From Spisula solida (lineage: Eukaryota; Mollusca; Bivalvia; Venerida; Mactridae), in contig OX365948.1 in assembly GCA_947247005.1 (NCBI GenBank), forward strand, positions 52,869,401-52,933,400: a stretch of DNA of 64,000 bases, read 5' to 3'. The translations under genes and the position numbers were made by a program. Within the stretch, counting starts at the first letter, position 1. Every line of letters starts with the position of its first letter. Positions 23,901 to 55,538 of the stretch are shown here, in pieces. The notes below the pieces were generated by a model. That model saw nothing but the letters and a program-made list of their open reading frames with translations. It made no database searches and had not been told where the DNA came from.

Positions 23901-26900
23901 AAAATCCAAGTTAAATCAAGTTTTTTCTTAATTATCACTTATTTTCCCTCAAATTCAAAGAAAAGGCCCCTTTCCCTACCGTTAAAAAAATCCCTGACTG
24001 TTTCTATTGAGTGCTGCCTTCCCTGTCCGATTTGTAACCATCATTTTCTATTGGGTAAGTAACTCAATAGAACACAAGTGGTTAAATTCAGACCGAAATC
24101 ATGACAAATAAATCATGAAAGTCGTAACATACATTCATTATACATGTACATGTATTTTAAAGTATATGGTTACCTGTTGTAATGGCTTGGTTGGATGAAA
24201 TACACGCTTGTGTAACAGTATGAGCAGGTGTCTTGTCTGAAAATCCTGCACTTAACATAGCCTGCAAATAAAAACAGTAATACATAACTGGCTGGTCAAA
24301 TATTTTACTCAGGGTTTAATTTCTTGCATCTATTACATGTAACAGTAAGATTAATTTGATACAATTACTTGTATGATATTCACCAAACCTAGCAAGGTTT
24401 TTGACACATAAAGTTTGTCTCCTACAAAGGGCCATAACTCTGGCAATAATCATCCAACCTAAAAATCTTGATAATATGCACAACTAGGCTTGGTACCAAG
24501 CATTCATGTGAAGTTTTATTGAAATCCGACCGACAGTTAAGGACAACAAGCATGAACAACCTTTGTGACATTCAATGACCATCCAGACATAATCACAGAC
24601 GGACAGACGTCCAGCCGGAAAACAGTAAGTCTCCTCCACTGTATGTTGGAGACATAATTATCCGAGAGATGGTAAACATTGTTAATAACAGATTTACATT
24701 AATTTATATAGTTTGATAAGTAAGCTTACCTCGCGGGCAATATTGCTGGTTTTGACTTCCTGAATGACTGTCCCATATACAACATAATCGATCACATCTG
24801 AAACAATACAAGCATTATTTGTTGGAGTTATATGAGACATTTTTCAAATATGATACTAGTATGTAGTCACATTGATACTGGTGATTTGCGCAACTTCTTT
24901 TGGTTGTTGCGATGGGGCAGGTTTAATATGTCTATACTTCACATTGCTAGGAACCCCACTGTATGCATAAACTATTTATATTCAATCAACAGCAGTTTTA
25001 CAAGGATATAAATTTCAACGGTCCTTTTGAGGAAAGTCAGTATGTGACCTGTTGACCTGTTGGAATTTCATGTGTCAAAGAGACAATACACTGAGGGTCA
25101 AATGATTTATGCTAATTTACATTAGGTTAATTGTGAAACAAGTCCAACAATTTGTTTTAATCACTCTTGAAACCTCATTTTTGATGGTATCCATCTCCAT
25201 GAGAGAATGAGAGAAGAGATTTTATTTCCCTTGGTTATTAAAGCTTAGCATCAAGCAAGGGAAAAGCTGGTACTATTCACACATTAATGGAGCGAATTCA
25301 CATTTTAGGCACTCAAAACAGGTGCAATGTTATTGAGGCAGTAATTTGAAATTATACAATTGTATACTGATACTTCAACTTATCAAATAGGAAAAAAACA
25401 AACCTTTGCTTACTCCAGTCCTTTTCATAAGACCCCTACAAATAAAAATAAACTATCAAGATCAACACATAGAAACAGTGAAGTTTTTAGAATTTATGTC
25501 ATACTGTTACAAAAGTAAACGAAATTAAATTATTACAAAAATATCTAAGTATGGTACTGTTACACTACTTGGTGCAACACCCTTTGTATGTGCATTTTTC
25601 TAATGCAATCTCAAACATAGCTATACAGCTAACCAAAAACTAAAACACAAGAAACTAGGCTAAATTAACTTGTGGACATAATAAGTAATAACAACTACTT
25701 CGTCAATATTGAATGACAGGAATTGATGGGACGTTATTAGTATACAAATATGGAAGTTTGGGGTAAAAAATTAAACATGTGACATGTATGCCACTACGCA
25801 GCCAATTACTAGTCACAGTGAGCATGGCCTACTCACCTCTAAATTTATAGGGGTCATCTACTGTTGTTGACCAACTCAGAAATGGTTTGATCTACAGATA
25901 GACACACAGACCGACATGTGCAAAGCAATATACCCACATCAAAAATGAAGGACCATAACAGAAGAAGTTATCAAGAACTATGATCTTACGAGAGTGATTT
26001 TGTTGCCAAGTGATGTGGCATCAGATCTTTGTATTCAGTGCCAGACTGTAAGAATGGTGTTCTGACTCCTTCCACTAACACTACATTACGTACATTTGGT
26101 TTCGCCAGCGACTGTTTGGCTGAAAATTCAAAATACAACAGTTACAAGTACTTGCATTACGGATGTAGCAATGTACACAACGCATATATTATTTTCAAGA
26201 TGGAGACAGTTTTGAAGGATGTATATCTCATACTCTTTGCTGTTTTATTAATTTTATTTATATTCTTTTGATTCACAGTACCAATATTAAAACGTACCAA
26301 CTACTTTTTGAAACAAGTACACACAACCAGTACAAAATGCAATGGATATTAATATGCAAGTTCAGTTTTCAGAATTTGTCCTTAGACTTCGCATAACTTA
26401 GTCTATTGTCAGAGGCGTAGCTAGTGGTATTTGAATGTGTACGCAAGAAGGCTAGTGTAGTCTGGGGGCATGTTCCCCCTGAAAAATTTTGTTTGCTAGA
26501 ACGTCTCTGGTGCGTTCTGGTGTGTTTTTTGCATCATCTTTAACATTATTTTTACTGATAAAACCAGGTTTTTTTGTGTATAGAGCTTTTTAAAAGTGTT
26601 TCTAAGAAATGCTGAAAATACTTAAGGATAAGGGCCTACCCCCTTAGGGCTTAAGCATCAGTTTTTATTTCAATTTTCGATCATTTAATTTTTCACTTTT
26701 TGAGAAGCATGTGTACGCAGCTGTGTATTCTGCATACAGCTAGGTAGCTACGCGCCTGATTGTGGTATGCAAAAACTTTACTTGAAACAATTACATTACA
26801 AATTATTGCTATTTACTCACATTTTGTTGAGCTGGCAGCATTCCAGCAACTGCTTGTTGAAAGGCATCTTGCAAATACTGAAAATAGGAAAGCTGCACTC

Positions 26901-27860
26901 ATAAACAGGAAGGTCAAATTCACCTGATCGAGTAGTGTTCATAAGATTAGATTGTGTGAACTGGTTCATAATTATATGCTTGTATGCAAAATATGGAATG
27001 ACATAAATTTGGCGCTCAACAGGGGACAATAATTTTCTAAGCAGGTTGGTTCACAGCTCCTTCGATTTATATTATGCTAGTACTCTGAAATGTGGGTGCC
27101 AAAAATGTCAGTGTTAGAAAATGTGCGGCCTAACCACGGCTCAAACCCGGGGGCCTTCACGACACATGCTGGGCGAAATTCTCTCTCTCACCCATATTGT
27201 GAACAGCCACAGGTTCAGACGTTGACAAACAAATACCCGAACCCGTTGTATACACAATCAGTGTTGATAATTGTACAAAGAAGAAACTAAGTTTCAAATC
27301 TGAAAAATTAATAATTCAGTAACATTGGGTCACTTTTGGTGGTTGCTGGGTCATTCTAAATCTGGTTCCCAGAGTGCCTGAACAGTAAAATGTTGCGGCC
27401 CTGCCCATTATGACTTATTATCTGACATTGATGCAAACAGACCCCCCCCCCCCCCAATCATTGCATCAATCAATGCCAATGGTGATCAAAAGCATGAACT
27501 GTCACTTGTGTTTAACAACATCCCTGATTCTCAAACGAAGCGAGCATTTATTTATATACTATAAACATAACATAAAAGAGCAGAATCAATGCCTAAAGAC
27601 ATAATGATGACACAAAACAACAACGTTATACAATCTGACCTTTCGTCAAATTTATCAGAAATTTCAACGTTCAGGGTCATTAAGTATAACGTTGAATTGT
27701 GAACAAATTATGAATTATTTCAGCAAAATTATGGCATATAATAAGTAACTATTACTTGCTTTAACAAGAAGTAATCGAGAAAATCATTAATATAGAAAAC
27801 TTTACCAGATTTTGACTGAAAACAGAGAGCAGCTCTCGACATGTTTGACATGGACGCCAT
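17982..27860 (-). CDS. HADHB: Trifunctional enzyme subunit beta (3-ketoacyl-CoA thiolase), 3' end not found (12 exons)
   Basis: Thiolase subunit of the mitochondrial trifunctional protein; cleaves 3-ketoacyl-CoA to acetyl-CoA. Minus-strand exons in transcript order: 27860-27806, 26877-26821, 26119-25990, 25435-25404, 24797-24730, 24261-24174, 23337-23147, 22429-22337, 21565-21478, 20592-20468, 18971-18844, 18144-17982. All are GT-AG and in phase, giving 406 codons. Residues 1-37 look like a presequence. Recognisable blocks are [30 protein letters not shown] with the acyl-accepting Cys134, [30 protein letters not shown], and [12 protein letters not shown], where His377 is in HEAF as in trifunctional beta subunits rather than NEAF. 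The last exon seen ends at GKSSK before gtaagt. About 66 residues (474 in human), including GHPFGATG and CAAGGQG, were not found downstream in the window. The start was chosen for its A(-3)/G(+4) context and presequence; an in-frame ATG lies upstream at 27989. Confidence 0.93.
19395..19807 (-). mobile_element. tRNA-derived SINE in HADHB intron 10
   Basis: Read on the minus strand, the head (19807-19735) has an A-box-like TAGCTCAGTGGTAA, an anticodon-loop-like CTGTCAA (Asp GTC) and a B-box-like GGTTCAATCCC. The acceptor and T stems do not pair, so it is not a functional tRNA. The body runs to 'tttatatagcaccc' near 19395. Confidence 0.65.
20152..20411 (-). repeat. Interspersed repeat, copy 1 (HADHB intron 10)
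   Basis: About 260 bp with 'agctgtcgccattcggcaga' at one end, a GACAGACAGACCGACAG run near the other, then 'cagtatacccc'. A close copy in the same orientation lies at 22459-22731. The strand is nominal. Confidence 0.7.
21029..21292. mobile_element. MITE in HADHB intron 9
   Basis: 264 bp bounded by AGTCCCCTACCGGTTT and its inverse AAACCGGTAGGGGACT. It contains 'caagtttcataaacctagcttg' and a GGACGGACTGACAGATGGAC run. No coding capacity. Confidence 0.8.
21870..22156 (+). repeat. Short inverted-repeat element, copy 2 (HADHB intron 8)
   Basis: Partner of 98-316: starts CAGGGGTGTCAA and ends ATTGTCAGCCCTG, its imperfect inverse. About 60 bp longer than copy 1. Confidence 0.6.
22459..22731 (-). 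repeat. Interspersed repeat, copy 2 (HADHB intron 7)
   Basis: Same element as 20152-20411, with a run of about 15 C (22494-22507) where copy 1 has five. Confidence 0.7.
23536..23640 (+). mobile_element. tRNA-derived SINE head in HADHB intron 6
   Basis: TAGAGTGGGTAACAC resembles an A box and GGTTCAAATCTC a B box, 44 bp apart, in tRNA-like order. No clean cloverleaf. Confidence 0.5.
23720..24035 (-). repeat. 'cggacagggaaggcagcact' family, minus-strand copy
   Basis: Ends in GAGTGCTGCCTTCCCTGTCC, the inverse of a sequence found on the plus strand at 19872, 48765, 51038 and 57742. It may be part of a longer retroelement tail, but no coding region remains. Confidence 0.45.
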
Positions 27861-28101
27861 GATGGAATTTCTGCACGAATTCCTGTCACGTGACCTATAA
27901 TTCAGTGGCGGAATCTGCTTAATAACAATCGTTTTGCGATATAAATCTGACGCTATTAGACCTTTTATAAATTCAGAAACCCAATGCAATAAGCATTACT
28001 AGGTGACATTGTTGTAAAAGAGGTTTTTGCAGTGGTTGTTTTCTTCGAGATTTTGACAGTTGCGCGTGACTTCACGAGAATACAAAGTTCCTACCGGCGA
28101 G
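27861..28101. promoter_or_regulatory. Shared HADHB/HADHA bidirectional promoter region
   Basis: These 241 bp separate the two divergent start codons and must hold both 5' leaders and at least part of both promoters, unless an upstream noncoding exon exists. I see no TATA box at a convincing distance from either start. A perfect palindrome GTCACGTGAC lies at 27885-27894, an E-box of the type bound by USF and TFEB/MITF factors. Head-to-head HADHA/HADHB with a shared promoter is known in mammals; here the same layout is seen directly. Transcription starts cannot be placed from sequence alone. Confidence 0.8.
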
Positions 28102-49108
<21,007 letters not shown>

Positions 49109-49724
49109 ACTGTCAAATAGACATTAAAAGTATATATATGCAGAATTGTGACCAAATACTTTTAAATTATATGTTGAAGAGGATTGTGAATTCAGTACAT
49201 GTACGAACAATGAATCTGTGATCAAACTGCTTGGGCACTTTACTTGTGCTTTTATTATAACCCCCATCTTTGATCAGGGGGTATATTGCTTTGCACATGT
49301 CGGTCGGTCTGTAGACCGAATGGTTTCTGTTCAATAACTCAAGAAAACTTGACCTTAGGACCCTCAAACTTTACATGGAGGTTGGCCATCAATAGTAGAT
49401 GACCCCTATTGATTTTGAGGTCAGTAGTTCAAAGGTCAAGGTCACTGTGACCTTCACCATTTCTGACTATTCAGCTGCCATTGGGTTTTCATGTTTTACA
49501 AAGATCTCTTGTTATGATAAACTGTGGCTCTGGATTATATCATTCGCCAAAAGTGTGCTAGTTACCGGTATTATGAATTACATATTCTTATTTCTGATTA
49601 CATTGCATGTTTTCTTCATTTTAGTTTCGTCAGAAGCACACAATTATATTGACTGTGTCTAAAAGATTTTTGTTTACTAAAACTATGTCCAGTAGATTAG
49701 TGTTAAAAATTAGTGAATTATTAT

Positions 49725-49730
49725 AATAAA
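49725..49730 (+). terminator. Candidate polyadenylation signal of HADHA (proximal)
   Basis: AATAAA about 620 bp after the HADHA stop. It follows a repeat copy at 49260-49512, which would lie in the 3' untranslated region if this signal is used. Confidence 0.45.
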
Positions 49731-50357
49731 TTTGATAAAATTTATAAATACAATAAGGTACAAGTGTTCTTAACGGATGATTTTGGTGCATTATTGTTCA
49801 TTTCAACACTCCATAACATTTTCCTATAAATATTTTCACTCAATATCGCTTATCTGTGGATATTTGATCAGATATTTATAGTTTGCCCTCACTGTCTCGT
49901 TTGCTATGTTCATATCCGTGTTGGTTGTAATGGCATTTTGTATCATCATCAGCTGTAGTAAGTGAACTTATCACTTATTCTACTTCCACTTTGTTACTAT
50001 AGTCCAGTCAGGATAAAAATCCAGCGGTCGAGTCCATTATAACGGTGTAAAACCAATTATAAAGGCTTATATTGTACAAACAACTATACTTTCAATGCTA
50101 AACTAACATACTAAACTCCGCTCTACCTGTTTAGACAATGATTGTGATTTTTTGCGTACACATAAACTGCAACGTCACTGTCACAATATCCTAACTGGAC
50201 TATACTTGAGATAGTTTCTGTCTGTTACTGATAATTCACTTTAGTGTTCTGTTTTGAACAGTGTTATGTACTGTACTGTTACACTGCATGGCAGTGTTTA
50301 ATGTGATTCTTTATCTCATGTAAGGATGTATATATTCAATCCCTGTGATTTCTAAAA

Positions 50358-50363
50358 AATAAA
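50358..50363 (+). terminator. Candidate polyadenylation signal of HADHA (distal)
   Basis: A second AATAAA in an A/T-rich stretch, about 1.25 kb after the HADHA stop. Alternative 3' ends are possible; the sequence cannot decide. Confidence 0.35.
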
Positions 50364-50400
50364 TAATTTATAATAATTGTCATTTTGTTCTTTCTTACTG

Positions 50401-51218
50401 CATTACCTGCAATGTGTAATTTATATTGAAAAAACACCCCAGGCTATTATAGCCTATAGGACAAATGACTCTTGTGTTCCGAGGGTTGGATATGGAATTA
50501 AGAGTGAGGTAACCCCAATAGAAAACCGGTAGAGCTGAAGTGCTGGGCTGTTGGTACTCTCCTTCTAACCAGTGCTTTGCTGCCATTTGCATACATAAAT
50601 GATCAAAGTTGTGTTGAATCTGTTGAGTCCGGGCATCAATGCTACTTTGGTTCCTTCTTCATTCCACAACAGACAAAGAGAAGATGGTGGCAATTATTTT
50701 GCGACAACTAGCATGCCATGGACAAACGGTCTACATCATGGAGGCTTCCAAATGATGCTTTAGGGGATATCATCATGATATAAACATCAATGTCTAGCTG
50801 TTCCATTTAGGAAACCCAATGCCACCGTCCTTCAAAATCAGAAGATATCAGTACATATGTACACTTATGAATGGGTAAAAATAAATTATAAAAGGGGCGT
50901 CTTGACATTAGTCATTAGAACAACGTAAATACTATTCAGACAAAAACTCCTATCTTCCATAACAAGGGGAGCAACAAAGGACTACTAGTCACACACATGC
51001 AGCAGAAACATATCGATCACAAAAAATATAAAAACAAATCGGGACAGTGAAGGCAGCACCCAACAGAAACAGCAGGGCACAAAAGCTTGAACAGCAACAA
51101 ACACACAGTCAGTCAAACAACTATGGAGCAAGAGCCAGCAGACAACAGATCAAGGACGAACACACATCACTCAACAGAAACAGCAGGGCACAAAAGACTT
51201 AACAGCTACAAAAACACA
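50401..51218. other. Non-coding stretch before the minisatellite
   Basis: No gene recognised. 'gggacagtgaaggcagcacc' at about 51040, followed by 'caacagaaacagcagggcac', belongs to the dispersed 'ggcagcact' family and seems to be the parent sequence in which the 43-bp array arose. Confidence 0.4.
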
Positions 51219-52664
51219 ACATCCCACACCGACAGTCTGCTGCTTCAGTCAGTCAACCATGACATCCCACAACAGGCTGCTGCTTCAGTCAGTCAAACAT
51301 GACATCCCACACCGACAGTCTGCTGCTTCAGTCAGTCAAACATGACATCCCACTCCGACAGTCTGCTGCTTCAGTCAGTCAAACATGACATCCCACACCG
51401 TCAGTCTGCTGCTTCAGTCAGTCAAACATGACATCCCACACCGACAGTCTGCTGCTTCAGTCAGTCAAACATGACATCCCACACTGACAGTCTGCTGCTT
51501 CAGTCAGTCAAACATGACATCCCACACCGACAGTCTGCTGCTTCAGTCAGTCAAACATGACATCCCACTCCGACAGTCTGCTGCTTCAGTCAGTCAAACA
51601 TGACATATCCCACACCGACAGTCTGCTGCTTCAGTCGGTCAAACATGACATATCCCACACCGTCAAACATGACATCCCACTCCGACAGTCTGCTGCTTCA
51701 GTCAGTCAAACATGACATATCCCACACCGTCAAACATGACATCCCACACCGACAGTCTGCTGCTTCAGTCAGTCAAACATGACATCCCACACCGACAGTC
51801 TGCTGCTTCAGTCAGTCAAACATGACATCCCACTCCGACAGTCTGCTGCTTCAATCAGTCAAACACCACATCCCACACCGACAGTCTGCTGCTTCAGTCA
51901 GTCAAACATGACATCCCACACCGACAGTCTGCTGCTTCAGTCAGTCAAACATGACATCCCACTCCGACAGTCTGCTGCTTCAGTCAGTCAAACATGACAT
52001 ATCCCACACCGTCAAACATGACATCACACTCCGACAGTCTGCTGCTTCAGTCAGTCAAACATGACATCCCACTCCGACAGTCTGCTGCTTCAGTCAGTCA
52101 AACATGACATCCCACACCGACAGTCTGCTGCTTCAGTCAGTCAAACATGACATCCCACTCCGACAGTCTGCTGCTTCAGTCAGTCAAACATGACATCCCA
52201 CACCGACAGTCTGCTGCTTCAATCAGTCAAACACCACATCCCACACCGACAGTCTGCTGCTTCAGTCAGTCAAACATGACATCCCACACCGACAGTCTGC
52301 TGCTTCAGTCAGTCAAACATGACATCCCACTCCGACAGTCTGCTGCTTCAGTCAGTCAAACATGACATCCCACACCGTCAGTCTGCTGCTTCAATCAGTC
52401 AAACATGACATATCCCACACCGTCAGTCTGCTGCTTCAATCAGTCAAACATGACATCCCACACCGTCAGTCTGCTGCTTCAGTCAGTCAAACATGACATC
52501 CCACACCGACAGTCTGCTGCTTCAATCAGTCAAACACCACATCCCACACCGACAGTCTGCTGCTTCAGTCAGTCAAACATGACATCCCACACCGACAGTC
52601 TGCTGCTTCAGTCAGTCAAACATGACATCCCACACCGACAGTCTGCTGCTTCAGTCAGTCAAAC
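51219..52664 (+). repeat. 43-bp minisatellite, about 33 units
   Basis: Unit of 43 bp with 'gacatcccacaccgacagtc', 'tgctgcttcagtcagtcaaa' and 'cat'. Variants alternate CACACC/CACTCC and CGACAG/CGTCAG, and some units are shortened ('gacatatcccacaccgtcaa'). Because 43 is not a multiple of three, the open frames through it are an artefact. Confidence 0.97.
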
Positions 52665-52735
52665 AAATCCGGAGCAAGAGCCAGCTGACAACAAATCAAG
52701 GACAAACACATCACAAGGACGACACTCAGCAGAAA

Positions 52736-55538
52736 CCACGGTGGGGAAACCACGTGACCAAAAGCGGTGCAGTGCACGATTTTAGACCCAAAATAACGTC
52801 GACTCAGGTAGGTTTTTTCACTCTAACTTCTTTGATACACCATTGTTTTTAGTCAGATAGCGCGCATAAACCCCGCGATTGAAAGCGTTTTCATTGGCTT
52901 TATGGATCTTGATGCAATTCTACTCCGTTTTTACGTAATCCTTGCCCAACCGATTCCAAATTTGTGAAATGTTTAGATAACGTACACTTCAGTTCGCAAA
53001 TTATGCATCTAGCACAGCTTCTATGGCAAAAATTCTGTCAAATGATGGATTAAATGGAAGCTAGTTAATATTCTAAGCAGTGTGTGAAATATAAAATATG
53101 TCTCTTAAGAAACTTTGGAAATATCATCATACGAAGGGTTTGGTGACGTACACTTTGCCATATTTCTGAAGGTAACGTACACGTAAAATGTTTCATTCCT
53201 AACAATCGAACTGAATACTACCATTTAACTTGTCGATTAATATAGAGTTTATAGTAGTACTCATTGGTGTGATTTCTATTGAACTCTCTGTGTGGATGTT
53301 TAGAGGTAGGAACGGGTAATATCCTTCCTGTTCTGTCAAACTTTGACAAGAAAATTGTCAATGTTGATTTTAATCCACATGTGGAGATGTTGGTGGTTCC
53401 TTGTGGAAAGGACTTTAAGGTAATGGCAAGTCATACCATTCCATAAAATTTTACAATCATGTTGATTTTCTTCCACAGGTAGAAAGGTTGGTGTTACCTT
53501 GTGGAAAGGTATAGAAAACATGCCAGGAAAACTTGTAAGGTGAATCGGCTGCTGTAAATGACATTCAGACAACAATATTTAAACACTCTAAGAAAGTTTT
53601 ATTTATTCAATGTATGTATGTTTTGTTATTACAGTACAGCATATTTGTATATAAAATGCACTTATTAAACCCAAATAAAATATTGCGTTTAATACGTATA
53701 ATTACTGTCTGTTGATATATATCCTACTTTAACACTAACAAAATAATGCATATTTCTACACTCCACCATTTTGTATCTAGGTTCTCTAACCAGATCAGGT
53801 TGGTTTGTAATCCAACTGACAGTCTGCTATCAAAGAATAGCTGCTGTGGTAGAAAACCATTGGTAAAAATTCTGTTATTGAAATTGCAAGACAAACTATA
53901 GCCCGAAACAAATTAACCTGGTCCTCGACCTTTAAGCATTAAGGTTCTTGTGTAGAATAAATCAAATTTTGCAAGAATGTCATGCCTTGTTTAATATTGA
54001 AGGTGTATAGAAGTTATTTTATTACACCTCATATACATTCATTATCTTAATTGCTGATAAAAACAAAGACAGAAATTAAATTATTGTTGAGCAATCAACT
54101 GTTCAATTATGCAATGAAATAGAAAGTTTGAGGACCAAGTTAATTTGTTATATATCTCTCAGTCTGGAAATACTAGAATGTCTGTACCTTCAGCTTGGAA
54201 GGTAGAAAGTACTCTGGAGTGCTGTCACAGATAGAAAATGGTATCCAACTTCTGACAATTGGAAAAAGATCTTAAAAGTCAATATTCACCATTAACACAG
54301 GGAACTTGAAATCTGTACTACGTAGTCAAGAGACTCAACTGACTCGACAGTGTTTCTACCCTGATTTCATCATGAGCCGATACATAAAATTCATGAAAAC
54401 ATCACATTTTATCAGACAATGAATATACATTTTTAGTTTTACAATAATAGCACAATTAACCCTTTACTCCATATTTGACTATATAAGACTAGTTTAACTG
54501 TGTACACCATCCCCATATACACTGAATTTCATAAATGAATAGACAATCCCCTTTAATAAAACCTTGCACTTTATAGCCATTGCCACCAGCGTAAGAGAGA
54601 ACCCATTTCTTTCTTTTGTATGTCGGAACAGAAGTATGGGTACTAATTTCAGATCTGTCAGAAATAATCAAATGTGTTTGTTCAGACGACTGTACATGTA
54701 CATGTGTTTGTAAATGAGACCATGACCAGTCGTCATTGCGCTGGAATTTCATGTAAAATGTTTTTCGGTTTCCTGGCATACTCCAGTCGCTCATGACGAT
54801 CTGCCTCTCCTAGAGATTACCTCTTCTTCAGAGTAGTAGATCACTAGGTGGTATAGGTTTAATTGAACCTGAAATGAGAAGTAGCATGAATAAGTTAATC
54901 CTTGATCACACATAGACAGCCTTGACAAGCTTGCTGTCTCGAAGTGGCTGCTTTTTAACATCAATAACAATCAGTGCTGATATAGAGAGTTAACTAAATA
55001 GATTTTAACTATAATATTTACGTTACTTAACCCTATATATTTCAATTATAAAAATGAATTTGTAAGTGCACGTTACCTTATGAAAAGTCGCGTGTACGTT
55101 ACCTTCAGAAATATCGCAAAGTGTACCTTACCAAACCCAGCGTATGATGATATTTCTAAAGTTTCTTAAGAGACATATTTTATATTTCACACACTGCTTA
55201 GAATATTAACTAGCTTCCATGTAATCCATCATTTGACAGAATATTTGCCATAGAAGCTGTGCTAGATGCATAATTTGCGAACTGAAGTGTACGTTATCTA
55301 AACACTTCACAAATTTGGAATCGGTTGGGCAAGGATTACGTAAAAACGGTGTAGAATTGCATCAAGATCCATAAAGCCAATAAAACCGCTTTCAATCGCG
55401 GGGTTTATGCGCGCTATCTGACTAAAAACAATGGTGTATCAAAGAAGTTAGAGTGAAAAAAACTACCTGAGTCGACGTTATTTTAGGTCGAAAATCGTGC
55501 ACTGCACCGCTTTTGGTCACGTGGTTTCCCCACCGTGG
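52736..55538. mobile_element. 2.8-kb non-autonomous DNA element with 448-bp terminal inverted repeats
   Basis: Left arm 52736-53183 and right arm 55091-55538 are near-identical inverted copies of equal length, starting CCACGGTGGGG. Both flanks carry AAA next to the ends, possibly a 3-bp target duplication. The 1.9-kb interior has no transposase-like frame and includes SINE-like sequence (53390-53590). The left end lies 71 bp after the 43-bp array. Confidence 0.88.
53390..53590 (+). repeat. SINE-like repeat inside the 2.8-kb element
   Basis: 'cattccataaaattttacaa', 'gtggaaaggtatag' and 'aaggtgaatcggctgctgta' match the SINE-like family of the HADHA introns. It was carried by, or inserted into, the element. 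Confidence 0.5.

Larger units (their letters stand above)
49109..50400 (+). other. HADHA 3' flank / untranslated region
   Basis: Non-coding DNA after the HADHA stop with two AATAAA signals. It contains a repeat copy (49260-49512: 'gggggtatattgctttgcac' and 'tttacatggaggttgg') shared with 40125-40415 and, inverted, about 25845-25950. Confidence 0.5.

Noticed and set aside
27861..27989. Upstream in-frame ATG for HADHB giving 43 more residues
   Set aside because: Would use up half the divergent promoter and put acidic, non-presequence-like residues in front; ATG 27860 has good context and a typical presequence.
51219..52664. CRISPR-like array
   Set aside because: The 43-bp units are head-to-tail without unique spacers, and the DNA is eukaryotic.
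51087..52852. Series of 60-126-codon open frames with repeated 'SLLLQSVKHDIPHRQSAAS'-type peptides
   Set aside because: They are the 43-bp minisatellite read in three frames; the unit is not a multiple of three and there is no start, splice or family signal.
54489..54794. 101-codon frame as a transposase fragment of the 2.8-kb element
   Set aside because: No transposase motif (no DDE/DDD spacing or zinc-finger pattern) could be seen; too short to support.
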